A stretch of DNA of 64,000 bases from Catenaria anguillulae PL171 (Eukaryota > Blastocladiomycota > Blastocladiomycetes > Blastocladiales > Catenariaceae): assembly GCA_002102555.1 (NCBI GenBank), contig MCFL01000013.1, positions 1-64,000 of the forward strand, written 5' to 3'. Within the stretch, counting starts at the first letter, position 1. Each line of letters starts with the position of its first letter. The translations under genes and the position numbers were made by a program. The notes under the pieces were generated by a model. It saw only the letters and a program-made list of their open reading frames with translations, did no database searches and had not been told where the DNA came from. Shown piece by piece: positions 23,902 through 35,709 of the stretch.

Positions 23902-24306
23902 TAACTGATGGATTCATTGGCATGGTGAATTCAAGGTCGAATGATGTTTCTAGATCTGGTCATTGCATGAAAGTGCCCACGACAACAGACAGTGCGGCGG
24001 ATCAGAGAGAGGTTACGAGTAGAGGTGGCAGATGGAGCAGATGGCAGATCGGAACCAAGTCGTGACGGCAAGCAGACTCAACTCGTGCGGGTGGTGTATG
24101 GTATTTACTGGGGGGTTGTGAATGGGTTGTATGAATACTGGATTGAAAGAAGTAGCATATATAAAAGTCTCTTTGTCACAGATTCAAACACAGAGTCATT
24201 CATTCAATCATGCATTGTTGGAAATGGACGAGTATCAAGTGAATCATGTTGTCACACATTGATTGATCCTCGGCAAAGCAAAGCATCTCTCGCCTCGGAC
24301 TCACAC
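23902..24306. other. Intergenic region containing an unassigned TATA-like box
   Basis: About 400 bases between two minus-strand genes. It contains TATATAAAAG at 24158-24167 on the plus strand, with no plus-strand gene after it. No other feature seen. Confidence 0.4.
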
Positions 24307-26736
24307 TCACCCCGTCCCGCTCTCTTGTGGCCGACGTACCCTGGCCATCGCCAACCTTGCCAACTGCCGCACAACGTCCTCATCGGGATACCTGTCGACC
24401 AACTTGTCTGTCGTCCTTGCATCCACAAAGTAGCCCCGCTGCACAATCTCGCTGGCCACTTGCCTCCACCTCACATCCCCAAACCTCGCCAAATTCCGCA
24501 GCAACAACACGCACTGCCTCGAGTTGATACACCCGCCGTCTCTGGCCTTGTCCAAGTACCCGACCGCGCGGTCCAACCACGGCGATGCATCGAAATTCGC
24601 AAACGCCACCTGGGCCGGGTACGTCTTGTCATGATCCGTGTACATGTCATCATAATGCTCCAATTGCCCCTCTAAGTGCTCGAGCGTGCGAATCTTGACG
24701 GTGTCCATCAACGCCTCGGTGCGCTTGGTCACCAAGTCGCCCAGCGTCAATCGAATCAGCAGCTCATACGTCCGGTCATTGAACTCGAGCCTGGCTTGTT
24801 GCATGTCGGCGAGCACTTGCTCGCGGTTACCCGAGGCCGATCCGCGGCAGCACGCCAGCGCTGCGTGTGCGAGCTCGAGATCCAGCGGCACTTGCAGAGC
24901 CTCCCGCCGGCGGTACAGGTCGAGGCCCATGTCGTCGATTTGCAGGATGCGCGCATTGTTGATGAGCATGGCCATGGCCGCTGCATCGATTGCAAACCTG
25001 GCCTGCTCCTTGAGCACGGGAAGCAGCAGTGCCGCGGCACGCCATTGCGTCACGGTTGCAATGGGCCGTTGCAAATTAGGCGGTACGTCGATATAATCAG
25101 CTGAGCTGGTCGCGTCGCTTTTGGCCGCCGCCACGGCAACATCAAGCGGCAGATTGAGCATGGGCTGCAGCACGCTGTGCGCGGCATTGTGCGGGTTGAA
25201 CCCGGCTTTGCGCATCAGAGAGAGCACATAGATGACCGACTTGAAGTCGCGCGCACGGCCAAAGGCCAGGACCAGGGAGCAAAAGTGGGACTCGGTTGGC
25301 GTGATATGAAACGAGGTCATCACTTTGAGGACGTGTGCGGCGAGAATCGGGTCGGCTGAGCGTGCGGCAAGGTCCAGCATGGCAGTCAGTGTGCCCTCGT
25401 CAAGAGTGGATGTGTGGGCGGCAGCGACAGGAGTTGGTCTGGGCGGAGCGAGTTGAATCAAGCGAGTGAATGCTTGCTTTGCATGCTCTGTCTACATTTA
25501 GAATCAATGCGGGTGAGCATCAGCATAAGGGCAGAGGGTAATGAAAACAAAGAGACATACGTAATTTGCCTGGGCAAACAGCCTTACCAGCTCTGCCCAC
25601 CACACCACAGGCTTCTCCTGTACAAGCCCGACCCGCAAGTCCGCAAACACCTCGGCGACATTTGCTCTGCGATGAGCAGCCACCAGCTTCCGCAACAACA
25701 ATCCAAGAATTTCCCACGACAAGTAATGCCTGCACCTCTCCTTATCCTTCTCGGCCGCGTCCGCCATTGCGGCGATCCGCTCATGCTGTGCCCTCCTCAG
25801 CCGACGTACAATTGCCATTGCCCGATCAAATTCCGCACACTCCAAATACCCACCAATCGCCGCCTCGTACATTTCGCTCGACGGATTGATGGCATCCACG
25901 TGCTCTGCAGCAAGCAGTGCTTGGCGAATGCGCTCTGTGTCTCTGTTGGCGGCACATGCTCCAATGTAGTATGCCCAGGCCGTGGTATCGCGCGGAATGC
26001 CCATGCGTGGCATTTCTTCGAGTACGCACAGGGCGTGGTCGGGCGACGCAGATTTGGAGAGTGCCCACAAGACGCCGTGGTAGAGAGCGAGCGAAACAGG
26101 GCGAACGGGAGAGCGGTCTGTTCGGGTCGCCGGGGTTGGTGGCGGCAGCAGGACGTTGGTGTGCGGCCGAGGAATCGAGTGCGGAGTGGGACCGCGAGAC
26201 GAACGACGATCGCGCGCAGCTTTCTTTACAGAGAGCGGGGTGATTCCGTGATCGACATAGGCCCGTGCGTCCCTGAGAAGCAGGTTCGGCTCGTCGCGGG
26301 CTCGGTGCTCGGCAAACTTGCTCTCGAGCGCGCGCAAGGCGTCGAGTTCGTCCGGTCGCAATTGATTGCTGTCCAAGTGCCTCCCGGGGATGACCTGATC
26401 TCGCCTAAATCTTGTGCCACGGGCATTCTGGAATGGGGATGACCTGATTTGGTCAAAATAGAGGGCGCTGGCGCGGGTGAACGTCGTTGATTGCTTGCGT
26501 ATTGAGTTGGGGCGGCTGCCGTTCTGAGCATGATGATTCATTTTTGATTCGTGTTCTTGTACCTCTGCAGAATTGGCGGCAGAGTGGGACGCATGGCGGC
26601 GGCACACGCAACAAGGTGGTGATCGCTGCGGAGGTGGTTGGCGGCTGGCAGCAACCGAGACAAGAGCACGGAGGCACTCGGCTTGGGCGCTATGACGAAT
26701 GAGAGAAACGGAGAGGACCATATTGCATGATTTCAT
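24307..26736 (-). CDS. Pentatricopeptide-repeat-like organellar protein
   Basis: Two exons, 26736-25561 and 25491-24307, joined by a 69-base intron in phase 0; 786 residues. PPR proteins are helical-repeat RNA-binding proteins, mostly mitochondrial. Paired-helix units are visible: LYHGVLWALSKSASPDHALC, TTAWAYYIGACAANRDTERI, MYEAAIGGYLECAEFDRAM, and in exon 2 HFCSLVLAFGRARDFKSVIY followed by VLSLMRKAGFNP. The N-terminus is Arg/Ser-rich and nearly free of acids for 50 residues, as in a mitochondrial targeting peptide. The start could be the Met at codon 1 or codon 6. RNA target unknown. The reading frame is intact throughout, unlike several neighbours. Confidence 0.75.
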
Positions 26737-27081
26737 CGAGTGTTATGCGCAAAATCGTGACAAATTGTATACAGAAACTGGACGAAGGAACAACCTCCAT
26801 GCATGCGATTCATAAATGAAGGTGCGGTTCACATTCGCTCAAGCCACACGTGCAGATCCACGTGGTGCGGTCGAGGTGGTGGTTCCAGAACACCTGGTAG
26901 AGCTTGAGTCAAAATGACGCGGGGTGACGCCTGCTGTCAATGCTGTGCAAAGTTTGCCGACATGCCTCGGAGGAAATAAAACAAAGTCGGCGCCGGACCC
27001 GTCCAGGATCCGCGATCCAATGCTGTATGTACCCCCAACCCGCATCGAATGTAATTCTACAAAGCACTTGACTGCTCCGCC
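26737..27081. promoter_or_regulatory. Shared promoter region between divergent PPR-like and stress-protein genes
   Basis: About 345 bases between two divergent starts. No clear TATA or repeat; it must carry both promoters. Confidence 0.4.
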
Positions 27082-27861
27082 ATGTCCTCCCCTACATCCC
27101 CAACAACGCCGCCAAATGCCGACACGCTCGGCCCAGCCGTTGGCGGTTTCGAACGCGTCAACCTCAAGCTCAGCAACGATAACCTCACTTCTTCGGACGG
27201 TGCGACGGCCGGAAGCAGCGGCGCCGCCGGCCGTGCATCGTCGCCCTCGCGCTCCGAATCGTCGCTTCGAACGATCTTGATCCCGGTCGACGACTCTCCC
27301 CACTCGGATTACACGGTCCAATGGGCTCAGCGGAACTTTATTCTGCCCACAGACAAGGTTGTCCTCGTCAACGTGCGCCCCGGAGCAAAGGCAGAGCCCT
27401 CGCTCGAGTCCATGTCGAAACCCGAGTTGCGTGCGCGCGAGAATGCGTTTGAGTTGATCCGGTCGTATGCAAAGACCTTGTCGCATTCCGCCAACGGGAC
27501 CGTGCCAAAGGAGATTCAGGGGTTTGCAATGCGTGGAGACGCAAAGGAGGCACTTTTGCGCAAGGCTGAAATGATTGATGCCGATACCATCGTCATGGGT
27601 GCACGGTCAGGCCGTGGTAAGATGACGCGCATGTTGCTTGGTACGGTTTTGCCTTTTGTCTGTCCATATTTACATACTTCCAAGGCTAACAGAGTTGAAC
27701 CGATTCGTTTGCGCGATTTTTTAGGCAGTGTGTCCGACCACCTGGCCCAAAATGCGCCGTGCCCTGTCGTCATTGTGCGCGAACATCACAAGCTCAAGGA
27801 AAAGGCAAAGCAAGAACAGCAGACTTCGGCTCTTGCATTGGCCAACGCGACCAAGGCATAA
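27082..27861 (+). CDS. Universal stress protein (UspA family)
   Basis: Nucleotide-binding alpha/beta protein of the Usp superfamily. After a Ser/Thr-rich 60-residue leader comes strand 1 (TILIPVDDSPHSDYTVQWA), then KVVLVNVRPG, a helical stretch, and the ATP-loop motif. The loop GARSGRGKMTRMLLG is separated from SVSDHLAQNAPCPVVIVRE by an 84-base GT-AG segment (27641-27724). Removing it rebuilds the diagnostic G-2x-G-9x-G-S motif, giving 231 residues. The segment contains no stop and is a multiple of three, so the unspliced mRNA still reads through. Pro/Thr-rich leaders are common in fungal members. Role in stress tolerance is from family knowledge only. Confidence 0.9.
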   Translation: MSSPTSPTTPPNADTLGPAVGGFERVNLKLSNDNLTSSDGATAGSSGAAGRASSPSRSESSLRTILIPVDDSPHSDYTVQWAQRNFILPTDKVVLVNVRPGAKAEPSLESMSKPELRARENAFELIRSYAKTLSHSANGTVPKEIQGFAMRGDAKEALLRKAEMIDADTIVMGARSGRGKMTRMLLGTVLPFVCPYLHTSKANRVEPIRLRDFLGSVSDHLAQNAPCPVVIVREHHKLKEKAKQEQQTSALALANATKA

Positions 27862-28194
27862 ATCTCTTCAATCCATTTATCAATACTTACCGCTCTTCAC
27901 ACCGCAAATGTGTCTGGCTTGCTGTCTGCCGAGTTAACGAAGAACGACTCTTTAGTCGACGCAAACCTCGTTGGCATCATCCCGTGGTTTCCCATTTTGC
28001 TTCCGACACCATCTACAATGACAGTTTAGTTCCAGAGCATTTGTGATTTGGCTCAGGCTCAGTCTCGATTGAATAGTTTCACAAAGGGGAAGCGAAATTT
28101 TCAAGTGCACGACAAGAACGACAAAAACAGTCAACCAAGTGGCCATCTCCACCTCCCGTAAAAACCGCAACAGACACCACGACCAGCTGGAACA
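27862..28194. other. Intergenic spacer between convergent genes
   Basis: About 330 bases between the ends of the stress-protein and AP-2 mu genes; AT-richer than coding DNA, no gene seen. Confidence 0.4.
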
Positions 28195-29695
28195 TCAAAA
28201 GCGGAATTGATAGCTTCCAGCCTTTGCATGATACCGGACCCACTTGACCGTCTCATAGTTTGACTTTTCAAATACCTTGAGGAACCTCACTTGGACGCCC
28301 GAAGCGGTAAACATGGGCACGACAAAGTCCATGGTAATGGGCGGGCGTGTCCAAGGTTTCTTTTCAAACGTGGCCGTCAGGTCGGCTTCAGCGTTCATGT
28401 CCATTTCCATTGTACCGTGATGCGCGGGATCCTAGAATGCGCATAAGAGCTTCAATATCAATCGGGTGCTTGTCATAAAAGATGATGAGAGACGTACTTC
28501 CACACAATACAATTGTCGGCGGCAACATACTTTGCCCTGCCATGCCCATTCGCAAACGTGCCAATCCCATTCACCGCCACGGTATTGGGCGGCGTGGGAA
28601 TCCTGACCACGACTCCCGTTGCCGTGAACTTGCGCGGGAACTGCGCCTTGAGATTGATCTTGTACTCGAGGCGCGTCTGCGAAATGTAATTGACGACCGG
28701 GTGGATCTTGAAGGGCAACAACAAGCCCTCTTGTGCGCGGTACCGCATCAGCTCAAACTCGCCATCGGGCGGCGTAAAGGAAATGGTGCGTTCCGCATCG
28801 AACCGGCCCACTTGACGCACTGGTGGAACTGAAAGTCGGAAATGTCGACGAGCTTCTTTGCAGATGATGAGACACTTGCCCACTCTGTCCGCCGCCTGCA
28901 GCACACCAGGACTTGACGCGCCTCCGCCGCCTTGGTCGCGGTCCAAGCTGCCTTTTCGTTGAGCCAAACGCACTCAGGCGTACCTGACAAGTAAGCTTTG
29001 ACCTTGATGGCGCCCGCGACCGCACTGGATAGGACGTGCCCTTGTTGGACATGAGCAAGTTGACGTCCTCCACCACGTCGATAAACACCTCGTTTCGGCG
29101 GTACTTGATGTCTGGCCGGCGCCAGCTGGTCGCGCCCGTGGCCTGGATGGTGATTTTGGCTGCATCCGCCGCCGATGCGCCGCCACCCTCTGCACGCACC
29201 GATTCTGTGGTCACGTACTGTTTGAGCGTGTCTACGTCGGTGATTTGCGGAAACCCAAAGTCCATGACTTCGTCGAGCAGCTCGTAGATCAGAGTGAAAT
29301 TTGCCTTGACCGAGTCCTCGTGAGCTTGCCAAAGTACGACTCGCCCAGCTTGATGATCTTGTGGCAGAATTCAAAGGCCAGCGCGACGTTGACGTTTGCA
29401 CGGGCAGCGGCGACAATGTATATGTTGTCGTGCTTGACATGGTAGAAGGAGAGGTTGTCGACCACGGTGACAGGCGAGCGGACTTGCGGGGCTGTGATGA
29501 CGTGAATGCGGAAGAGGTCGGCGATCGAGCGTCTAATGTGATGGTACATAACGTGCCCAGAGACGGTCAGTGTGGTATACATACAAGATGTGAAATCCAT
29601 GGGACAAGAAGTGGAACGGACTTGACATCTGGGCGGAAGGTGCGCGAGATAAGCACCTCGCCCTTGTAGTTGAAGAAGAAGATTGCGCTCAACAT
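28195..29695 (-). CDS. AP-2 clathrin adaptor complex, mu subunit
   Basis: Cargo-binding subunit of the endocytic adaptor at the plasma membrane. It starts at 29695 with MLSAIFFFNYKGEVLISRTF (longin domain). An intron follows (GTCCGT...CATTAG), then RSIADLFRIHV and QVRSPVTVVDNLSFYHVKHD, the latter block specific for AP-2 mu rather than AP-1. Next come FTLIYELLDEVMDFGFPQ, the mu-homology domain (IKVKAYLSGTPECVWLNEK, RTISFTPPDGEFELMRY, VVVRIPTPPNTV, GRAKYVAADNCIVWK) and the end RFLKVFEKSNYETVKWVRY. The frame shifts four times (near 29320, 29040, 28808 and 28420). Each shift is exactly one missing base within an otherwise continuous alignment, so the gene is probably functional in the organism. 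A second intron (donor GTACGT near 28500) separates IVWK from the last exon. Confidence 0.88.
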
Positions 29696-30601
29696 GATGT
29701 TGGCTGTAGCTTCAAGAGCAGCTTGTCGTGGGAACGGCCAGGCCAATTTCGATGTGATGGGAGATCAGAGGCCGGCAGTGGAAGCCCCAACACGAATCGA
29801 GTCTTGCAGACGGATTCGACGTGTCTTGAGCAGAGATTGCGAGGAGTTTACATAGCCACATGCACTATTTCAAGCATTTGCCTGCCTGTTGCTGCACCCT
29901 ATGTAGAATACGTACCGACATGGACACGATGCATGATGTGGAGGAGCTCGGGCCGCCGATGCGACGCGTTGGATGGGCGATCCGAAGATGGAGTCAAGCC
30001 TGACTGCGCCGCTGGTGCATTCTGGTCGAACTTGTCCGGCGCGAGCAAGCCGTGTTGAGGAAGGTCTTGATCCTCTCTCTGCACCAACAAATGCATGATT
30101 AATTGTCCGCATCAACCGGAATTTGTCACCATTTATACGATCCGTATGTGAATATCAAGTTGTTTTGTTTTTCCATGTACACTCTATACTTGGCGTCAAA
30201 TTGCACTCCTGCTGTGATAAACATGGTGCCGCCTCCAAGAGTCCAGCATCAACAGCTCCAAGCCAGTCATCTCGATTCTCGATCGATCATGCCATTCCAG
30301 CCGCAACTCCCCAGCTTTGATTGATTTTCACAGCAGCCCCTTCCCCTTGATCCTTCCTGATAAATACCCCCATTTACGCACCTCTCTTTCACGCCGCTCA
30401 AGTGGCCCCTGGCTTGTGGCTTCTTTTGCGCTCCGTTTCTTCGTGAGCCGTCACGCGTCATCATCTCGATCATCTCACGCCATCAAGGCTGACATACAAA
30501 AGGGTAACGGGCCGCCCTCATATTGTCGCCTTCCAGACTGATTAACCATCCAATCAATGCACTCGTCACCTTCCAAACCCGGCCAAGGTCCTCGCCTCCA
30601 A
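29696..30601. other. Intergenic region with a possible small minus-strand gene
   Basis: About 900 bases. On the minus strand, a frame from about 30093 reads MHLLVQREDQDLPQHGLLAP, then DKFDQNAPAAQSG, up to HIMHRVHVG. There a good donor (GTACGT) occurs, with an acceptor about 90 bases on. The composition is protein-like but I recognise nothing and cannot close a gene model. The right half should hold the thiolase promoter. Confidence 0.3.
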
Positions 30602-31940
30602 ATGTCCAACCAACTCAACGACACTGGTACCGTGGTCTGTGTCTCGCGCCTTTCATCTGGTCCTTTAGCTGACTGAATGTGCCATCACTCTCATCCGATC
30701 CGATCGCAAACCAGATGTATACATCCTGGCCGCCGGCCGCACGCCCATGGGCGGCCTGCTGGGCTCGCTCGCGTCGCTGACGGCCATTGATCTCGGCAAA
30801 CACGTTGTCCAAGGCACGCTTGCCCGCACCCCGCTGCGCACCGACGAAATCGACGAGGTCGTGTTTGGCAACGTGATTGCCGCGGGCAACGGCCAAAACC
30901 CGGCCCGCCAAGTCGCCGTCAAGGCCGGCTTGCCCCACTCGACGCCCGCCACCACCATCAACAAGGTGTGCGCTTCTGGGCTCAAGGCCGTCGCGTTTGC
31001 CTCGCAGGCCATCCGCTTGGGCGATGCGCACACGGTGATTGCCGGCGGCACCGAAAGCATGACCAATGCCCCGCACTTGTTCCCAAAGGCACGCACGGGC
31101 GTGAAGTACGGCAGTGCAGAGATTGTGGATGCCGTGGCTGTTGACGGCTTGACGGATGCGTTTGGGCAGTACGCCATGGGCGTTGCTGCCGAGGCCACGA
31201 ACCGCGACTATGCGCTGACAAGGGAGATGCAAGACGATTACGCCATCGAGTCGTACACAAAGGCTGGCGCAGCGACCAGGGACGGAAAGTTTGCCGAAAT
31301 CATTCCCGTTGAGGTGGCCCAGGGCAAGGGCAAGCCCAACAAGCTCGTGACTGCAGACGATGAAGTGTCCAACTTTTTGCCCGACAAGATGCGCACGCTT
31401 CGCCCGTCCTTTGACCCAAAAGGATCCGTGACCGCCGCCAACGCCAGTCCGCTTTCCGATGGTGCCGCCGCGATTGTGCTTGTTTCGGGCAAGAAGCTCA
31501 AGCAGCTCGTTGCCGACGGCCGGCTTGCCCCGCACTCGACCACCGTGTTCAAGGTGCTTGCCACGGCGGATGCAGAGCAAGAGCCCGTCAAGTTCACCAC
31601 GACGCCCGCCGTGGCGTTGCCCAAGGCGCTCGCAAAGGCCGGTATTTCCGCCGATCAGCTCGATTTCGTCGAGCTCAACGAAGCATTTGCGTGTGTCGCA
31701 CTCGCCAATGTGCACATTTTGGGTCTGCCAAAGGAAAAGGTCAATGTGTTTGGCGGTGCCGTTGCCATGGGACATCCCCTCGGTGCGTCTGGGGCCAGGA
31801 TTTTGGCCACGCTGACGACCGTGTTGAATGCACACAATGCCAGGTATGGTGCTGCAGCCATTTGCAATGGAGGTGGCGGTGCCACGGCGTGTGTGATTGA
31901 GAGGGTGCAGTTGGCGGGCGCATTGGAGAACCGTTTGTGA
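30602..31940 (+). CDS. ERG10: Acetyl-CoA C-acetyltransferase (thiolase)
   Basis: Condenses two acetyl-CoA to acetoacetyl-CoA, the first step of the mevalonate/sterol pathway, or the reverse reaction. Two exons: 30602-30626 (MSNQLNDT) and 30715-31940, phase 1, 416 residues. The short first exon is needed because the conserved start DVYILAAGRTPMGGLLG spans the acceptor. The acyl-binding Cys is in TTINKVCASGLKAV; the His and Cys of the active site are in GGAVAMGHPLGASGAR and ICNGGGGATACV; NEAFACVALA is also typical. No mitochondrial presequence and no clear peroxisomal signal (it ends ENRL), so a cytosolic ERG10-type enzyme is most likely. Frame intact. Confidence 0.93.
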
Positions 31941-32096
31941 ACGAGCTCCCTAGTCTGTGCTGAGTGCTTGGATTGAATGAAAGATTGCACAAGTTGTAAA
32001 AAGGTAATGAATCAGTATGGGTTTATTGAGCAAATTGAAAACACTAGTAAGCATGGCATGCAAAGTGAGGAGTCGAGCAGTTGGAGAGGCAGATTT

Positions 32097-32108
32097 AAAA
32101 AAAAAAAA
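32097..32108 (+). repeat. Poly-A tract in the 3' region between thiolase and TMEM164-like genes
   Basis: Twelve consecutive A between two convergent genes. Confidence 0.8.
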
Positions 32109-32143
32109 GTTGGGAGAATAAAGTGACACAAATGTAATCCAGT

Positions 32144-33503
32144 TTACTCGACCTTGATCGTCTTGGTGCCACCGCCGCCAGACCTCCACCTCCGCCACCA
32201 GCCCAGCCCACACCGGTTCGCCACGGCCATGCCCAACTCAAATACACCAAAACGCATACCCACCGTCAACAGCGCCGCACTCGCAAACATGGCCAACCTG
32301 TACCCCCTCCCGAGCATCTCCAAGGGCCCGGTGGCGGCGTGAGAATAAAGTTTAAGTTGACGCCCATGAACACGCCAAGCGTCGCCAAGAGCGCCGAATG
32401 ATACAGGCCCATACACACAAACGACAAGGAACACACGGCCCACCGAGTTTGCTTTGGAAGCACGCGATACTCGCCGACGCGGCCAAGTAGATGGGTAGCA
32501 CCAAGATGAGCACGTGTTCGAGGATAAAGTTGCCGACGTGCAGCACGGTCGTGTGCGTGCGCAGGTCGGGCTGGACAAGGGCAAGCACGGCACCCCATTG
32601 GATCGGAAAGTAGAGGTTGAAGAGAAGGTCGCGGCCGCGCATCTTGCGTGGGGTGGCCAGCAGGACGGCGAGGAGCACGCAAGAAACGTGGCAAGGTTGG
32701 AGCATGAACATGAGTGCACCTTCGGCATACTTTTGTTGGAATGTGATGAGCCACGACGTTGAGAGGAGAAACAGGGGAATGCCTGCGCGGGGCAACCACG
32801 AGAGCCGCGGCGTGTGCGGGTGATATGTGTGGTCGGGTACGGCCGCTGCGGATGATCCAAGGTTGAGCTGAGATCCAGACGAATATTCTGCCGGCGTGGG
32901 GGCAGGCGTCGTGGTAATGCCACCCTTGTCCTCGTCATCTTCCGAGTCGGATTCACGATCTGACCCCACGGGCGGCGCCAACTCCATGGCCAAAGCACTC
33001 GCCTCGCTCATCCTGGCGTTGAGGGCGTCCTTGGATGCCTCGACATTGGCATGGACTGCATCTTTGGCTTCCTCAACCCTTGCGTTCACTACTTCCCTTG
33101 CATGCTGGACCCTGGCCGATGCCTCCTCGACTAGCCCGCGCGCAGACCGCTCTAGGCTTGCATGCAGCAGGTGCACCGACGAGAGCAGCGACTCGCCCGT
33201 GACACTGGCCCGCCGGCGCGCATTGTCAGCGATACTGGCAGCAGTACGCAGCCGCGACCGAGTCGCAGACACAATGAATGGAAGTGCCGCAAGGAACACG
33301 GCGTTGAGGCCGACAAACTCGTACACGTGCTGGCGTGGCGACAGGAACCAAAAGCCCCAGTATTCTGCTTCAGCGGGGGAGCCGCCCGGGAGCAGCGGAG
33401 AGACCCGTTGCAGGAACTGGGCGGCATGGTGGATGAGCACATCGTCGACAAAGCGCAGGGGCGAGAGCAGGACCGAGCTGAACGCGAGTGTTGTTGTTGG
33501 CAT
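32144..33503 (-). CDS. TMEM164-like multi-pass membrane acyltransferase
   Basis: Human TMEM164 is an acyltransferase that makes arachidonoyl ether phospholipids. From 33503 the protein begins MPTTTLAFSSVLLSPLRF. An early membrane helix follows (GLNAVFLAALPFIVSA). The catalytic block is FMLQPCHVSCVLLAVLLA, with the family PCH motif, then LFNLYFPIQWGAVLALVQPD, HVGNFILEHVLILVLPIYL and RWAVCSLSFVCMGLYHSALL, the last matching the family RWA...YH segment. Unusually, about 100 residues of Ala/Glu/Arg/Val amphipathic helix and acidic linker separate the first helix from the catalytic block. The frame shifts near 32473 (GCGTCGGCGAG) and 32324 (GGGCCCTTGG); each equals one missing base. Specific substrate in this organism is unknown. 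Confidence 0.75.
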
Positions 33504-35634
33504 GATGATGGTTGGGTTGGGCACTTGTGAGTTGTGAAGTTTACATTGAGAATATTGAATGAAGAGGGCTCTGCTCGATGATTCGACGTCGAGAGAGCTC
33601 GAGGGAGAGAGAGGGAATGAGGAAGGAACTTGAAGGCTGGAAGCATGCTGGGCAAATGTGAAGCCCTTCGCCCATTCCGCCACCTGGCCGCGCCGGGCCG
33701 GGGCGAGGATGTTGCCAGTGGTGACGACTGACGACCAACTGGGGCAATTGGGGCGTGCACGGGGGTCGTGCAGGTGCAGACAAGCGCAAGCGCGTCGATC
33801 CTCTTTCTCTTCATTCCCGTTCCCGCGTTTCCAGCTCCACTCATACATCTGACCAGGATATTCGGCTATGTGGATTGACTCCATGACATTGCCCTCCCTC
33901 CGCGCCGCTATGAACTCAATGAAAACTCTTGTACACGCACAGAATGACTCACGGATGGGCTATCCACCGACACCTCGCCAACGACTCGCCGCTGCGCAAC
34001 CACTCTGCGACAATCAAGTCCAACACATTCATCACTCGAGCCTACCGGTATCGGGCCTCTACACGGACGCCGCCCCGCTGACAAAGTATTTTCCTTGTGA
34101 TTGTACTCTCTGGCAGCACACCATCTGTGCAGCCCGAGTCCCACGCCCCCGTCCGCCCATTGGTTTGGTGGCTGCTGCCGAGATGCATCCCTACTCAAGT
34201 CGGGTTTGAGGTCCGTCTGCAACTGCCTATTTTTTCCGACAAGTCGTACCTCTGTTGCGTTCCATGGTCGCAGTCTCGCAAACTCGTGCTGCACCGAGAA
34301 GGAATCAAGCAAAGTGCCGGACTGGTCAAATCGAAGATGAGTATCCTCGCTGCATGATCCATGAGTTCCCTTTTTCGTTCCTTGGGCAGCCTTGATTGCT
34401 CTTTTTCCATCAATCTGTTGCGATAGTCGACGTTTCTGTTGTGTTTCTCTGTTCTCTATTTTCCCAGTGGCTCACTTCCCGTTACTCCCCGTCGCCAAAT
34501 CCCTTCCCCAGTTTCCCACCCTCGATAACCTGCGCCTTATTTTCGCTTTCTTTGGCCTTCTTTTTCGCAATTGATTTTGCTCCCTGGCCTTATCCCTCTC
34601 CCTCCTCGCTGAATTCGCGCATCGTTTTCTTGTTCTTACGTTGGTTTCCGACGCAACGACGCAACCTCAATCGCAAGTGTACGTCCAGCCATTCACAATT
34701 TTTCACATTGCACATGACGGCTACAGACTGATGACTGACTGTCTCTGCTCTTTCCCACGCTAAACATTCTTGATAAATAACACTGGGCTCTTTTCCGCCC
34801 CGAAGGCGAGACAACCTCGACCTGAAAGGATCGGCAAACACGTGACATGATCACGTCGCCAAGCCACATGGGCAAACTGCGATCGTCCACACACTTCGTC
34901 AGCGGCAGAAAAAAGGCTGTTGGGTTCGAATCATGCTGTGGCCATTCCGTCCACCTCGAGAACTGTTGAAAACAATCTGAAAAGCACTTGCCGCCGGCCG
35001 TCGGTACCACTTCGCAGTGCATCAACCACCGTTTCCGGCAAGTATCAGCAAGGGGAGTCGAAAAAAGTCTCTAATTCTGGCCCTCGTCGTCAAGGGTACT
35101 TTATTTTGTCGTTCTGTTCATGGCGGCCGCCGACTGGACCTGAACAAGCGCAAGATTGCGTGCATCGAGGACGGCCGATTCTGACCTAGTAAACCGACCT
35201 CGCTCACTTAGCACAACTTGTTGCCCGTGCCCGAATCCACCTGCCTGTGCCCTGTCCGCGCCGCCCGCGGTGGTTTGATTCACTCTCTCTTCCGCCTCCG
35301 AGTTTGGTGAGGCCAGTCAAGTTTGTTTGTGTTCAGCCCCCCCTCCTAACCCCCTTTGAGTTCCCTGGCACGTGACCCAGCCCCCACCTTTCCCACGTCA
35401 AACCCTCGCGTTACCGTTCCTTGGCGGATTCCCAACACCAAACGCGGCCATTGCCAAGCCCAAGTGCAAGCCTACCCACGTCACTTGCCCAACCGGCCTG
35501 CCCACTTCCATCTCACTCATCCGGACACGGCCACCAGCCCGCTGCGCTGCTTGGCCACGTCATCACATCCAGTCCAGTTCCGATCAAACTGCAGCTGATC
35601 GCGTCCACATCCCCTTCCCACGCCGCTCACTCGA
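33504..35634. other. Long intergenic region upstream of Epl1
   Basis: About 2.1 kb with several short open frames of low-complexity composition, none recognised. It should hold the divergent promoters of the TMEM164-like and Epl1 genes. A T-arm-like GGTTCGAATC near 34925 lacks the rest of a tRNA. Confidence 0.5.
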
Positions 35635-35660
35635 CCCCCCCCCCCCCCACACACACACAC
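35635..35660 (+). repeat. Poly-C tract followed by (AC)n, just upstream of Epl1
   Basis: Fourteen C followed by six AC units, ending about 50 bases before the ATG at 35710. The surrounding leader is C/T-rich, as in many fungal promoters. Confidence 0.8.
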
Positions 35661-35709
35661 CTCCCCTCCCATCTCTACTCCTCTGTCCTCTCCCCTCCAC
35701 TGACTCACC

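Noticed and set aside
30615..31835. 406-residue minus-strand open frame opposite the thiolase gene
   Set aside because: Shadow of the thiolase coding bias; low-information composition and no domain.
34910..34960. tRNA-like GGTTCGAATC near 34925
   Set aside because: No matching T-stem, anticodon arm or acceptor stem around it.
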